Source of the DNA: Porphyromonadaceae bacterium | Lineage (GTDB): Bacteria > Bacteroidota > Bacteroidia > Bacteroidales > Tannerellaceae | DNA length: 7,466 nt | Direction: 5' to 3' | Assembly: GCA_003517945.1 (NCBI GenBank) | Contig: DOZP01000099.1 | Location: 3,846 to 11,311, forward strand | Part shown: positions 1 to 6,358 of the stretch, in pieces | How positions within the stretch are numbered: the first letter of the stretch is position 1 | Layout: each line of letters begins with the position of its first letter | Position numbers and translations under genes: made by a program | Notes under the pieces: generated by a model | What the model was told of the DNA's origin: nothing | The model's database searches: none | Seen by the model: the letters and a program-made list of their open reading frames with translations, nothing else

Positions 1-1
1 G

Positions 2-409
2 TTGCGTAACGTTTTTACAGGACAACAAAACCAGGCGAACAAAGTGCAGAAACTGGAAGTCAAATCGCCCGACGAGAAATTGATGGAGCGTATCATGAAA
101 GTAATCAATGACAATATGAGTAATCCTAACTTAACAGTTGAGATAATTACTACAAGTGTAGGAATAAGCCGGGTACATTTACACCGGAAACTGAAAGAGT
201 TGACCAACCAGACAACGCGGGACTTCATACGTAATATACGTCTGAAACAGGCCGCACAGCTATTGTCCGAAAAGCGGCATACGATCTCGGAAATAGCTAT
301 GCTGATTGGTTTTAGCGATCCGAATAGTTTTTCTACCGCATTCAAGGAGTTATACGGGATATCTCCTATAACGTATATGAAGACTCAATTAGAGAGGAAA
401 GAAGAATAG
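2..409 (+). CDS. AraC-type DNA-binding C-terminus of a probable hybrid two-component (HTCS) regulator, 5' end missing
   Basis: Only the last 135 residues are in the window; the gene starts upstream, and the TTG at position 2 is an internal Leu codon and not a start. Residues about 35-126 form an AraC/XylS double helix-turn-helix. The first HTH is around residues 44-63 and contains GISRVHLHRKLKEL. The second is around 94-116, followed by the family ending FKELYGISPITYMK. The stretch LTNQTTRDFIRNIRLKQAA is, from memory, typical of Bacteroides HTCS proteins, in which a periplasmic sensor, histidine kinase, receiver and this HTH are fused in one inner-membrane protein. The charged linker at residues 8-30 would join the receiver to the HTH. 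It lies directly upstream of, and in the same direction as, a glycosidase operon, so it probably activates that operon in response to an oligosaccharide. A plain AraC regulator cannot be excluded without the 5' part. The DNA-binding domain is certain; the HTCS assignment is inference. Confidence 0.88.
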   Translation: MRNVFTGQQNQANKVQKLEVKSPDEKLMERIMKVINDNMSNPNLTVEIITTSVGISRVHLHRKLKELTNQTTRDFIRNIRLKQAAQLLSEKRHTISEIAMLIGFSDPNSFSTAFKELYGISPITYMKTQLERKEE

Positions 410-423
410 AGTCATTTCTGTTT

Positions 424-463
424 AATGGCTCCTTTTGTAACATGGGAAAAGATTAATGATACA
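424..463 (+). repeat. Imperfect direct repeat, upstream copy (pairs with 529-570)
   Basis: Positions 424-441 match 529-546 at 16 of 18 bases, offset 105 bp, and both copies are followed by TGATACA (457-463 and 564-570, offset 107). The -7-like octamer here is TCCTTTTG, which has lost the TA of the consensus. It may be a decayed promoter duplicate or a regulator half-site. Confidence 0.5.
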
Positions 464-484
464 CGGAAGCAATAGATGTAACCT

Positions 485-517
485 TGTATATAGAGTTTGT
501 AGCATGGGCAATATACA
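485..517. repeat. Short inverted repeat TGTATAT-N19-ATATACA, possible operator
   Basis: The arms at 485-491 and 511-517 are perfect 7-bp reverse complements separated by 19 bp. The element ends 17 bp upstream of the -7 box, a sensible place for an activator site. The arms are made only of A, T and one G/C pair, so chance occurrence in this AT-rich gap is quite possible. Confidence 0.3.
496..508 (+). repeat. Third copy of the TTTGTARCA direct repeat
   Basis: TTTGTAGCATGGG matches positions 434-446 at 12 of 13 bases, and its first nine bases match 539-547 at 8 of 9. It sits at the centre of the inverted repeat formed by 485-491 and 511-517, upstream of the -7 box, where an activator would be expected to bind. 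AraC-type proteins often bind direct repeats, so this is a candidate operator; binding is inference. Confidence 0.45.
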
Positions 518-528
518 TGATAAAATCG

Positions 529-570
529 AATGGCTACATTTGTAACAAAGAAAGAAAGGGTACTGATACA
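529..570 (+). repeat. Imperfect direct repeat, downstream copy containing the -7 box
   Basis: This is the partner of 424-463. It contains the intact TACATTTG -7 box, continues as TAACAAAG, and ends with the TGATACA also found in the upstream copy. It overlaps the predicted transcription start and early leader. Confidence 0.5.
535..542 (+). promoter_or_regulatory. Bacteroidota-type promoter -7 box
   Basis: TACATTTG matches the TAnnTTTG consensus of the Bacteroidota primary sigma factor at every fixed base. It would place the transcript start near 546-551, giving a 5' leader of roughly 40-45 nt before the GH31 ATG at 592. The usual -33 TTTG/TTG element is not present at the expected spacing of about 19-21 bp; the nearest upstream TTTG is at 496-499, 35 bp away. 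A good -7 without a -33 is what one expects of a promoter that needs an activator such as the upstream regulator. Confidence 0.6.
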
Positions 571-591
571 TTAATTTTAAATCTTTTTATA

Positions 592-3036
592 ATGAAAATG
601 CGGAATCTATTGTTTTGTTTATGCCTGTGTTTTAATGTAAATCTGTTATATGCGCAAAACTATCAGGAAACGTCCTCCGGTATTAAAACTACGCTGGGCG
701 CGGTCGACGTAGAAATTCAGTTTTTTACGCCTTCTGTTGTGAGAGTGATAAAATTGCCGGAAGGCGCTACTTGCCGGAAACAGAGTTTTTCTGTTGTCGG
801 CGAACCCGAAAAGGTAAGTTTCACCACCAAAGTGCAAGGTGACAAGATTGTGTTGATTAGTAGCGAGCTCCGTATCAGCATGGATAGAAAGACGGGGATT
901 ATTTCTTATTTTGCAAAGAACGGAAAGGCATTATTGGCGGAAAAAACGGGTCCGCAATTTACGGATTTCGATGATGCCGGGGTAAAAACGTATCATGTTT
1001 CTCAATCTTTTATTTTGGATAAGGGTGAGGCCATTTATGGCTTGGGACAATTACAAAACGGGAAGATGATTCAGCGGAACATGAAGAAGAACCTGGTGCA
1101 GGGTAACGTGGAAGATGTATCGCCTTTTTTTCAGTCGACAAAGGGATATGGGGTGTTTTGGGATAACTATTCGCCGACTCTTTTTACGGATAATGAATCG
1201 GAAACGTCATTCCGGTCCGAAGTCGGCGATTGTGCGGATTATTATTTTATGTACGGGAAGAATGCCGACGGAGTGATCGCTCAGGTGCGCAAACTGACCG
1301 GACAAGTACCGATGTTTCCATTGTGGACTTATGGTTACTGGCAGAGTAAAGAACGATATCAGAGCCAGGAAGAAACCGTAGGTATCATTCGTAAATATCG
1401 TGCGTTGCGTGTTCCTTTGGATGGTATTATTCAGGATTGGCAATATTGGGGACACAACTATCTGTGGAATGGCATGGATTTCCGGAATCCCGCTTTCCCG
1501 GATCCTCAAAAGATGGTTGATGATGTGCATGCGTTGAATGCGCACATGGCTATCTCTATTTGGTCTTCGTTTGGCCCTGCAACAAAACCGTACCGGGAAT
1601 TGGATGAGAAAGGTATGCTGTTTAATATCTCCACCTGGCCGCAATCGGGAGTTGAAGGCTGGCCTCCCAATAGAGAATATCCTTCGGGCGTTCGCGTGTA
1701 CGATGCCTATAATCCTGTTGCGCGCGATATCTACTGGAAATACCTGAACGAAGGAATTTTTAAATTGGGCATGGACGCCTGGTGGATGGATTCTACCGAA
1801 CCCGATCATCTGGATTGGAAACCGGAGGATATGGATACGAAAACCTATCTGGGATCGTTCCGCAAAGTACGCAATATTTATCCGTTGCTGACTGTGGGAG
1901 GTGTTTATGACCATCAGCGCGCGACGACGTCGGATAAGCGGGTGTTCATTCTGACGCGTTCGGGATTTATCGGGCAGCAACGCTATGGCGCAAATGTATG
2001 GACCGGCGACGTTGCTTCTACCTGGGAAAGTTTGCGCAATCAGATACCCGCCGGGTTAAACTTCTCACTGTGCGGCATGCCTCATTGGAACAGTGATATC
2101 GGAGGTTTCTTCGCCGGACATTATAATAAAAGCTGGAATGACGGAAGCGCTTCCCGGAATCCGCTGTATCAGGAACTCTATGTACGTTGGTTGCAGTTTG
2201 GTGCATTCTGTCCGATGATGCGTTCTCATGGAACCGATGTTTACAGGGAAATCTATCGATTCGGGGAAAAAGGCGATCCGGTATACGACGCTATTGAAAA
2301 GATGATAAACCTCCGTTACACCTTGTTGCCTTATATCTATTCTACTTCCTGGGAAGTAAGCAACGGTCAATCTACTTTTATGCGGGCGTTGATGATGGAT
2401 TTTGCGGGTGACGGAAAGGTATGGGATATCAATGATGAGTATATGTTTGGAAAGTCTCTTCTGGTGGCTCCGATTGTGTATGCGCAATATACGCCGGAAA
2501 AAGTAGTGAAAGTATCCGAAGAGGAAGGGTGGAACAGGGATGAAACGAACAAAACCGGAATGAACAATACCGTAGATTTTACCGCGGCTAAATCTGCTAC
2601 CACCTACTTGCCTGCAGGCGCTCTTTGGTATGACTTCTGGACGAACAAAGCGTATAAAGGCGGCCGGGAAGTTACTAAGGAGACCACGCTGGATGTGATT
2701 CCGTTGTATGTAAAGGCGGGTAGCATTATTCCTTTCGGGCCGGAAGCGCAATATGCAACCGAAAAGAAATGGGATCACCTGATCTTGAAAGTCTATGCGG
2801 GGGCTGATGGCCGTTTTACGTTGTATGAAGATGAGTTCGATAACTATAATTACGAAAAAGGAGCCTATACGGAAATTCCGATGACGTGGAACAATGCGTC
2901 GCGTAAACTAACTATTGGCGAGCGAAAAGGAGCCTTCAAAGATATGTTGGCGGATAGACAGTTTACTGTTATATTGCAGGATGGTACGCAGAAAACCGTC
3001 AGCTACAATGGGAGTACAATCGAAGTGAAGCTATAA
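592..3036 (+). CDS. GH31 retaining alpha-glycosidase, probable alpha-xylosidase, periplasmic
   Basis: Starting at the ATG at 592 gives 814 residues that open with a clear signal peptide (MKMRNLL, hydrophobic core, LLYAQ at about residue 22). The frame is open back to TTG 484, but that would bury the signal peptide and cover the promoter. Domains in order: N-terminal beta-sandwich (about 25-235), (beta/alpha)8 barrel from about 240 (MFPLWTYGYWQSKERY) to about 590, proximal beta domain, and a DUF5110-like C-terminal sheet from about 730 (LKVYAGADGRFTLYEDE). The GH31 nucleophile is Asp400 in WWMDSTEPD, and the acid/base is Asp473 in WTGDVASTWE. The enzyme removes a terminal alpha-linked sugar with retention. 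The WWMDxTEPD wording resembles Bacteroidota alpha-xylosidases, but alpha-glucosidase or alpha-galactosidase activity is not excluded. There is no room for the PA14 insert found in larger xyloglucan-type homologues. It is the first gene of the operon, 13 bp before GH97. Confidence 0.9.
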   Translation: MKMRNLLFCLCLCFNVNLLYAQNYQETSSGIKTTLGAVDVEIQFFTPSVVRVIKLPEGATCRKQSFSVVGEPEKVSFTTKVQGDKIVLISSELRISMDRKTGIISYFAKNGKALLAEKTGPQFTDFDDAGVKTYHVSQSFILDKGEAIYGLGQLQNGKMIQRNMKKNLVQGNVEDVSPFFQSTKGYGVFWDNYSPTLFTDNESETSFRSEVGDCADYYFMYGKNADGVIAQVRKLTGQVPMFPLWTYGYWQSKERYQSQEETVGIIRKYRALRVPLDGIIQDWQYWGHNYLWNGMDFRNPAFPDPQKMVDDVHALNAHMAISIWSSFGPATKPYRELDEKGMLFNISTWPQSGVEGWPPNREYPSGVRVYDAYNPVARDIYWKYLNEGIFKLGMDAWWMDSTEPDHLDWKPEDMDTKTYLGSFRKVRNIYPLLTVGGVYDHQRATTSDKRVFILTRSGFIGQQRYGANVWTGDVASTWESLRNQIPAGLNFSLCGMPHWNSDIGGFFAGHYNKSWNDGSASRNPLYQELYVRWLQFGAFCPMMRSHGTDVYREIYRFGEKGDPVYDAIEKMINLRYTLLPYIYSTSWEVSNGQSTFMRALMMDFAGDGKVWDINDEYMFGKSLLVAPIVYAQYTPEKVVKVSEEEGWNRDETNKTGMNNTVDFTAAKSATTYLPAGALWYDFWTNKAYKGGREVTKETTLDVIPLYVKAGSIIPFGPEAQYATEKKWDHLILKVYAGADGRFTLYEDEFDNYNYEKGAYTEIPMTWNNASRKLTIGERKGAFKDMLADRQFTVILQDGTQKTVSYNGSTIEVKL

Positions 3037-3049
3037 AATTATTGTTAAT

Positions 3050-4993
3050 ATGGGAAAAATGAAAAAAGTTGTTGGGGTAATGATCGGTATGCTTTGTTTA
3101 ATCTCCGCATACGCGCAGGAATTATCCGTTATGAGTCCGGATGGGCAACTCCGTCTAAATGTGTTAGTGAAAAACGGTAGTCCTTTGTATACAGTTACAT
3201 ATAAGGGAAAAACCATGCTCGAAGAATCGCCTTTGGGATTGATTACCAACGAGGGTGATTTCAGCTCCGATATGAAGCATATTCGAGAATCGTCAGGGGT
3301 CGTCGATAAAGCGTACGTCCAAGAGAAGATAAAGCATTCCAAGGTTCATTATAAGGCTAATACCCTTACATGTACATTCCAGGATGCCAAGCAGCGGGAA
3401 ATGTCCGTACATTTTCAGGTGAGTAATACGGATATCGCTTTCCGGTACGAACTGCCCGCATGGGGCGAGCGTAAATCCTGCGTGATAACAAAAGAAACGA
3501 CCGGTTTCCGGTTTCCGTCGGTTACTACGGCTTTCCTTTCCTATATGATGGGGCCGATGGGTGCATTTGCGCGTACCTCTCCCAGTTACGAATCGGGTTA
3601 TCAGGTGGATGTGCCTATGACGGAAACAAACTCCCGCACAGGATATGTTTTTCCGGGACTTTTCCGCGTAGGCGATGACGGATGGGTGTTGTTATCGGAA
3701 ACAGGCGTGCGAAGTTTGTATTGCGCCTCACATTTAAGCAAGTACAATGACGGTATTTATACAGTGGAATATCCCGATCTGCGGGAGAATAATGGCTTCG
3801 GGAGTAGCGGGGCGCAAATGGGTTTGCCGGGTCATACGCCGTGGCGCACAATCACCGTAGGCGATAACCTGAGCCCCATTGTTGAAACAACAGTCCCGTT
3901 TGATGTTGTAGAGCCGCTTTACGAAGCCTCGCAAAAATATGAATATGGGCGCAGCACGTGGAGTTGGATTGTCTGGCAGGATAACAGCATGAATTGGGAC
4001 GATCAGGTTCGTTATATTGACTTGGCTTCCGATATGGGATACGAATATATCCTGATCGACGCGCTGTGGGATACCCGCATCGGTTATGAAAAGATGAAAG
4101 AGTTGATTCAATATGCTCAATCAAAGCAAGTGGATGTTTTCTTATGGTACAATTCCAACGGTTCGTTCAATGATGCGCCCCAGGGTCCCAGAAATAAAAT
4201 GAATACGTCGGTTGCTCGCAAAAAGGAGATGAAGTGGCTGAAAGAGATGGGTGTAAAAGGTCTGAAAGTCGACTTTTTCGGAGGCGATAAACAGGAAACC
4301 ATTCGTTTGTATGAAGATATTTTATCCGATGCCAACGACTATGGGTTAATGATTGTGTTTCATGGAGCTACATTACCTCGTGGATGGGAGCGCATGTATC
4401 CCAATTATGTAGGCAGCGAAGCCGTGTTAGCTTCCGAGATGCTTATTTTCTCGCAGGATGTCCGCAACAATGAGGCGCACTATGCGACGCTTCATCCGTT
4501 TATCCGCAATGCCGTGGGATGTATGGAGTTTGGCGGCGTGTTTTTGAATCATTACCTCAACAAAGGGAACCGGGAAGGGCAGAAGCGGTTGACTACAGAT
4601 GGTTTTCAACTGGCAACAGGGATTTTATACCAAAGTCCGGTACAAATGTTTGCACTCACGCCCAACAATCTGACAGAGGCGCCTGCGGCGGCCATTGACT
4701 TTATGAAGAAAATACCGACCACATGGGAGGAAACCAGGTATATCGATGGCTATCCGGGCAAATATGCGGTGATCGCTCGCCGCAACGGCAATAACTGGTA
4801 TGTGGCAGGCGTTAACGCCGAAAGCAAAACCATCAAGATTACATTGAAGTTACCTATGTTAGCCGGACAAACGGTGTCTGCGTATAATGATAAGGACAAC
4901 GAAGCGCTTTCCGCCGCGCCTTGTAAAGTGGATAAAAACGGAAATCTATCCATCTCCATCCAACCCAAAGGCGGTTTTGTATTGACCCAATAA
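3050..4993 (+). CDS. GH97 retaining glycosidase (alpha-galactosidase / beta-L-arabinopyranosidase type)
   Basis: The protein has 647 residues, normal for GH97. It has a signal peptide (hydrophobic core, then SAYAQE near residue 23); either ATG 3050 or ATG 3059 could start it, with no Shine-Dalgarno sequence to decide. Domains: N-terminal beta-super-sandwich (about 24-290), TIM barrel (about 291-555, with TWSWIVWQDNSMNWDDQ at its start and YEYILIDALWD), and C-terminal beta domain (about 556-647). Asp408 in GLKVDFFGGDKQ stands where retaining GH97 enzymes have their nucleophile; inverting SusB-type enzymes lack it. Glu463 (GSEAVLASE) is the likely acid/base: the 55-residue spacing equals that of Asp415/Glu470 in the B. 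thetaiotaomicron GH97 alpha-galactosidase as I recall it. Glu457, six residues before, is a probable calcium ligand. Predicted to release terminal alpha-galactose or beta-L-arabinopyranose in the periplasm. It lies 13 bp after GH31 and 15 bp before GH43. Confidence 0.9.
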   Translation: MGKMKKVVGVMIGMLCLISAYAQELSVMSPDGQLRLNVLVKNGSPLYTVTYKGKTMLEESPLGLITNEGDFSSDMKHIRESSGVVDKAYVQEKIKHSKVHYKANTLTCTFQDAKQREMSVHFQVSNTDIAFRYELPAWGERKSCVITKETTGFRFPSVTTAFLSYMMGPMGAFARTSPSYESGYQVDVPMTETNSRTGYVFPGLFRVGDDGWVLLSETGVRSLYCASHLSKYNDGIYTVEYPDLRENNGFGSSGAQMGLPGHTPWRTITVGDNLSPIVETTVPFDVVEPLYEASQKYEYGRSTWSWIVWQDNSMNWDDQVRYIDLASDMGYEYILIDALWDTRIGYEKMKELIQYAQSKQVDVFLWYNSNGSFNDAPQGPRNKMNTSVARKKEMKWLKEMGVKGLKVDFFGGDKQETIRLYEDILSDANDYGLMIVFHGATLPRGWERMYPNYVGSEAVLASEMLIFSQDVRNNEAHYATLHPFIRNAVGCMEFGGVFLNHYLNKGNREGQKRLTTDGFQLATGILYQSPVQMFALTPNNLTEAPAAAIDFMKKIPTTWEETRYIDGYPGKYAVIARRNGNNWYVAGVNAESKTIKITLKLPMLAGQTVSAYNDKDNEALSAAPCKVDKNGNLSISIQPKGGFVLTQ

Positions 4994-5008
4994 TCCATAT
5001 TCAATGTT

Positions 5009-6343
5009 ATGAAAAAGACAAAAATATATTTCTTGGTATCCGTGTTCGCACTAAATCTTGGTATGACCGCTTTGGCTCAAAATCCTGTTGTACAAACGAA
5101 ATATACGGCAGATCCTGCCCCTGTGGTGCATAACGATACCGTATTTCTTTATACCACTCACGATGAGGATGATGCGGAAGGATTTAAAATGTTCGACTGG
5201 TTGCTTTATACTTCGACCGATATGGTGAACTGGACAGACCACGGGGCGATCGCTTCCCTGAAAAGTTTCAAGTGGGTTACGCGCAATAATGGCGCATGGG
5301 CTGCACAGTGTATTGAACGCAACGGCAAATTCTATCTGTACTGCCCGATACATGGCGAAGGCATTGGGGTTTTGGTTTCCGATTCGCCGTACGGCCCGTT
5401 TAAAGACCCTATTGGTAAACAATTGGTTTGGCAAAAAGAACATTGGAATGATATTGATCCGAGTGTTTTTATCGATGATGATGGTCAGGCTTACATGTAT
5501 TGGGGAAATCCCGATGTGTACTACGTAAAGTTAAACGAAGATATGATTTCCTATTCGGGAGAAATCGTCAAATTGGAAAAGAAACCGGAACATTATCAGG
5601 AAGGCCCCTGGGTATATAAGCGTAACGGACATTATTATCTGGCGTTTGCTTCGACATGTTGTCCGGAAGGTATTGGGTATGCCATGAGCGATCGGCCGAC
5701 AGGCCCATGGACTACAAGGGGATATATTATGCGTCCTACGCAAAGAACCAGAGGGAACCATCCCGGCATCGTCGATTATAAAGGCAGTTCTTATGTTTTT
5801 GGCCAGAATTATGATTTAATGCATCTGGAGACTTTCAAGCATCATGAAAGGCGATCGGTTTCCGTAGCCAAAATGCATTATAATACCGACGGAACAATAC
5901 AGGAAGTGCCCTACTGGACGGAAACCGTTTTAGAACAGATTGAGCCATTCAACCCCTATCGCAGGGTGGAAGCGGAAACCATGGCATGGGGCTACGGTCT
6001 TAAAGTGGAAAAGATGCCTGATGGCAGAATCTGTCTGGTTAACATTGATAACAATGAATCGTTGTGCGTGCGTGGTGTCGATTTTGAAGATGGGGCCCGG
6101 GAATTATCCGTTATGGCAGCGTGCAATGTTGACGGGGGATCTATCGAAATACGTCTTGATAGTATCACCGGCCCGCTTATAGGTACGCTTCCCGTTACTC
6201 GTTCGGGCGCTATGGACAGGTATAAACAACTGTCTTGTCCTGTCGGTAATGCCAAAGGGATACATGATTTATATTTCTGTTTCAAAAGTACTGCTCAAAA
6301 AAGCAACCTCTTCTTTTGGGATTATTGGGAGTTTAATAAGTAA
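5009..6343 (+). CDS. GH43 glycosidase with C-terminal CBM6-like module, periplasmic
   Basis: The protein has 444 residues, starts at ATG 5009 and has a signal peptide ending near TALAQ (residue 24). The five-bladed propeller spans about residues 25-310. The GH43 triad is visible: Asp35 in TADPAP (general base), Asp150 in NDIDPSVF (pKa modulator) and Glu198 in QEGPW (general acid). His251 in NHPGI is the conserved active-site histidine near the metal. From about residue 317 (YRRVEAET) to the end runs a CBM6-like beta-sandwich ending FFWDYWEFNK, near the usual CBM6 length. GH43 enzymes invert and are mostly alpha-L-arabinofuranosidases, beta-xylosidases or exo-galactanases; which of these applies cannot be told here, nor can I name the subfamily with confidence. 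A vicinal Cys217-Cys218 (STCCPEGIGYAMSD) follows the general-acid region. It is 15 bp from both neighbours, so it is co-transcribed. Confidence 0.88.
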   Translation: MKKTKIYFLVSVFALNLGMTALAQNPVVQTKYTADPAPVVHNDTVFLYTTHDEDDAEGFKMFDWLLYTSTDMVNWTDHGAIASLKSFKWVTRNNGAWAAQCIERNGKFYLYCPIHGEGIGVLVSDSPYGPFKDPIGKQLVWQKEHWNDIDPSVFIDDDGQAYMYWGNPDVYYVKLNEDMISYSGEIVKLEKKPEHYQEGPWVYKRNGHYYLAFASTCCPEGIGYAMSDRPTGPWTTRGYIMRPTQRTRGNHPGIVDYKGSSYVFGQNYDLMHLETFKHHERRSVSVAKMHYNTDGTIQEVPYWTETVLEQIEPFNPYRRVEAETMAWGYGLKVEKMPDGRICLVNIDNNESLCVRGVDFEDGARELSVMAACNVDGGSIEIRLDSITGPLIGTLPVTRSGAMDRYKQLSCPVGNAKGIHDLYFCFKSTAQKSNLFFWDYWEFNK

Positions 6344-6358
6344 AATATAACAAATCAT

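Larger units (their letters stand above)
410..591. other. Regulatory gap between regulator gene and glycosidase operon
   Basis: This 182-bp stretch is AT-rich and holds no convincing small gene. It contains a -7 box at 535-542, three copies of TTTGTARCA, and a 7-bp inverted repeat around position 501. I see no strong GC-rich hairpin followed by a T-run, so no intrinsic terminator for the regulator gene can be called. An in-frame extension of the GH31 reading frame back to a TTG at 484 passes through this gap, but it precedes the signal peptide and spans the promoter, so it is treated as non-coding. Confidence 0.7.

Noticed and set aside
2..4. TTG at position 2 as a start codon for the regulator
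   Set aside because: The frame is open at the window edge and the protein would begin in a linker just before the HTH; it is better read as the tail of a longer gene.
410..534. Intrinsic terminator after the regulator gene
   Set aside because: No stable GC-rich stem followed by a T-run is visible; the only inverted repeat found is AT-only apart from one pair and has a 19-base loop.
424..570. CRISPR-like or attachment-site reading of the direct repeats
   Set aside because: There are only three short, imperfect copies with unequal spacing, located at a promoter and with no cas genes, integrase or tRNA nearby.
1207..1980. Long antisense open frame within GH31 (257 codons)
   Set aside because: It lies wholly opposite a well-supported GH31 catalytic domain, shows no recognisable domain, and has the low-complexity Arg/Ile/His-rich look of a shadow frame.
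2065..2778. Antisense open frame within GH31 (237 codons)
   Set aside because: Same reasoning: it is opposite the barrel and C-terminal domains, with no motif, signal or promoter of its own.
3037..3049. Separate promoters in the gaps between the hydrolase genes (13-15 bp each)
   Set aside because: The gaps are too short for a full promoter and contain no TAnnTTTG box; co-transcription is the simpler reading.
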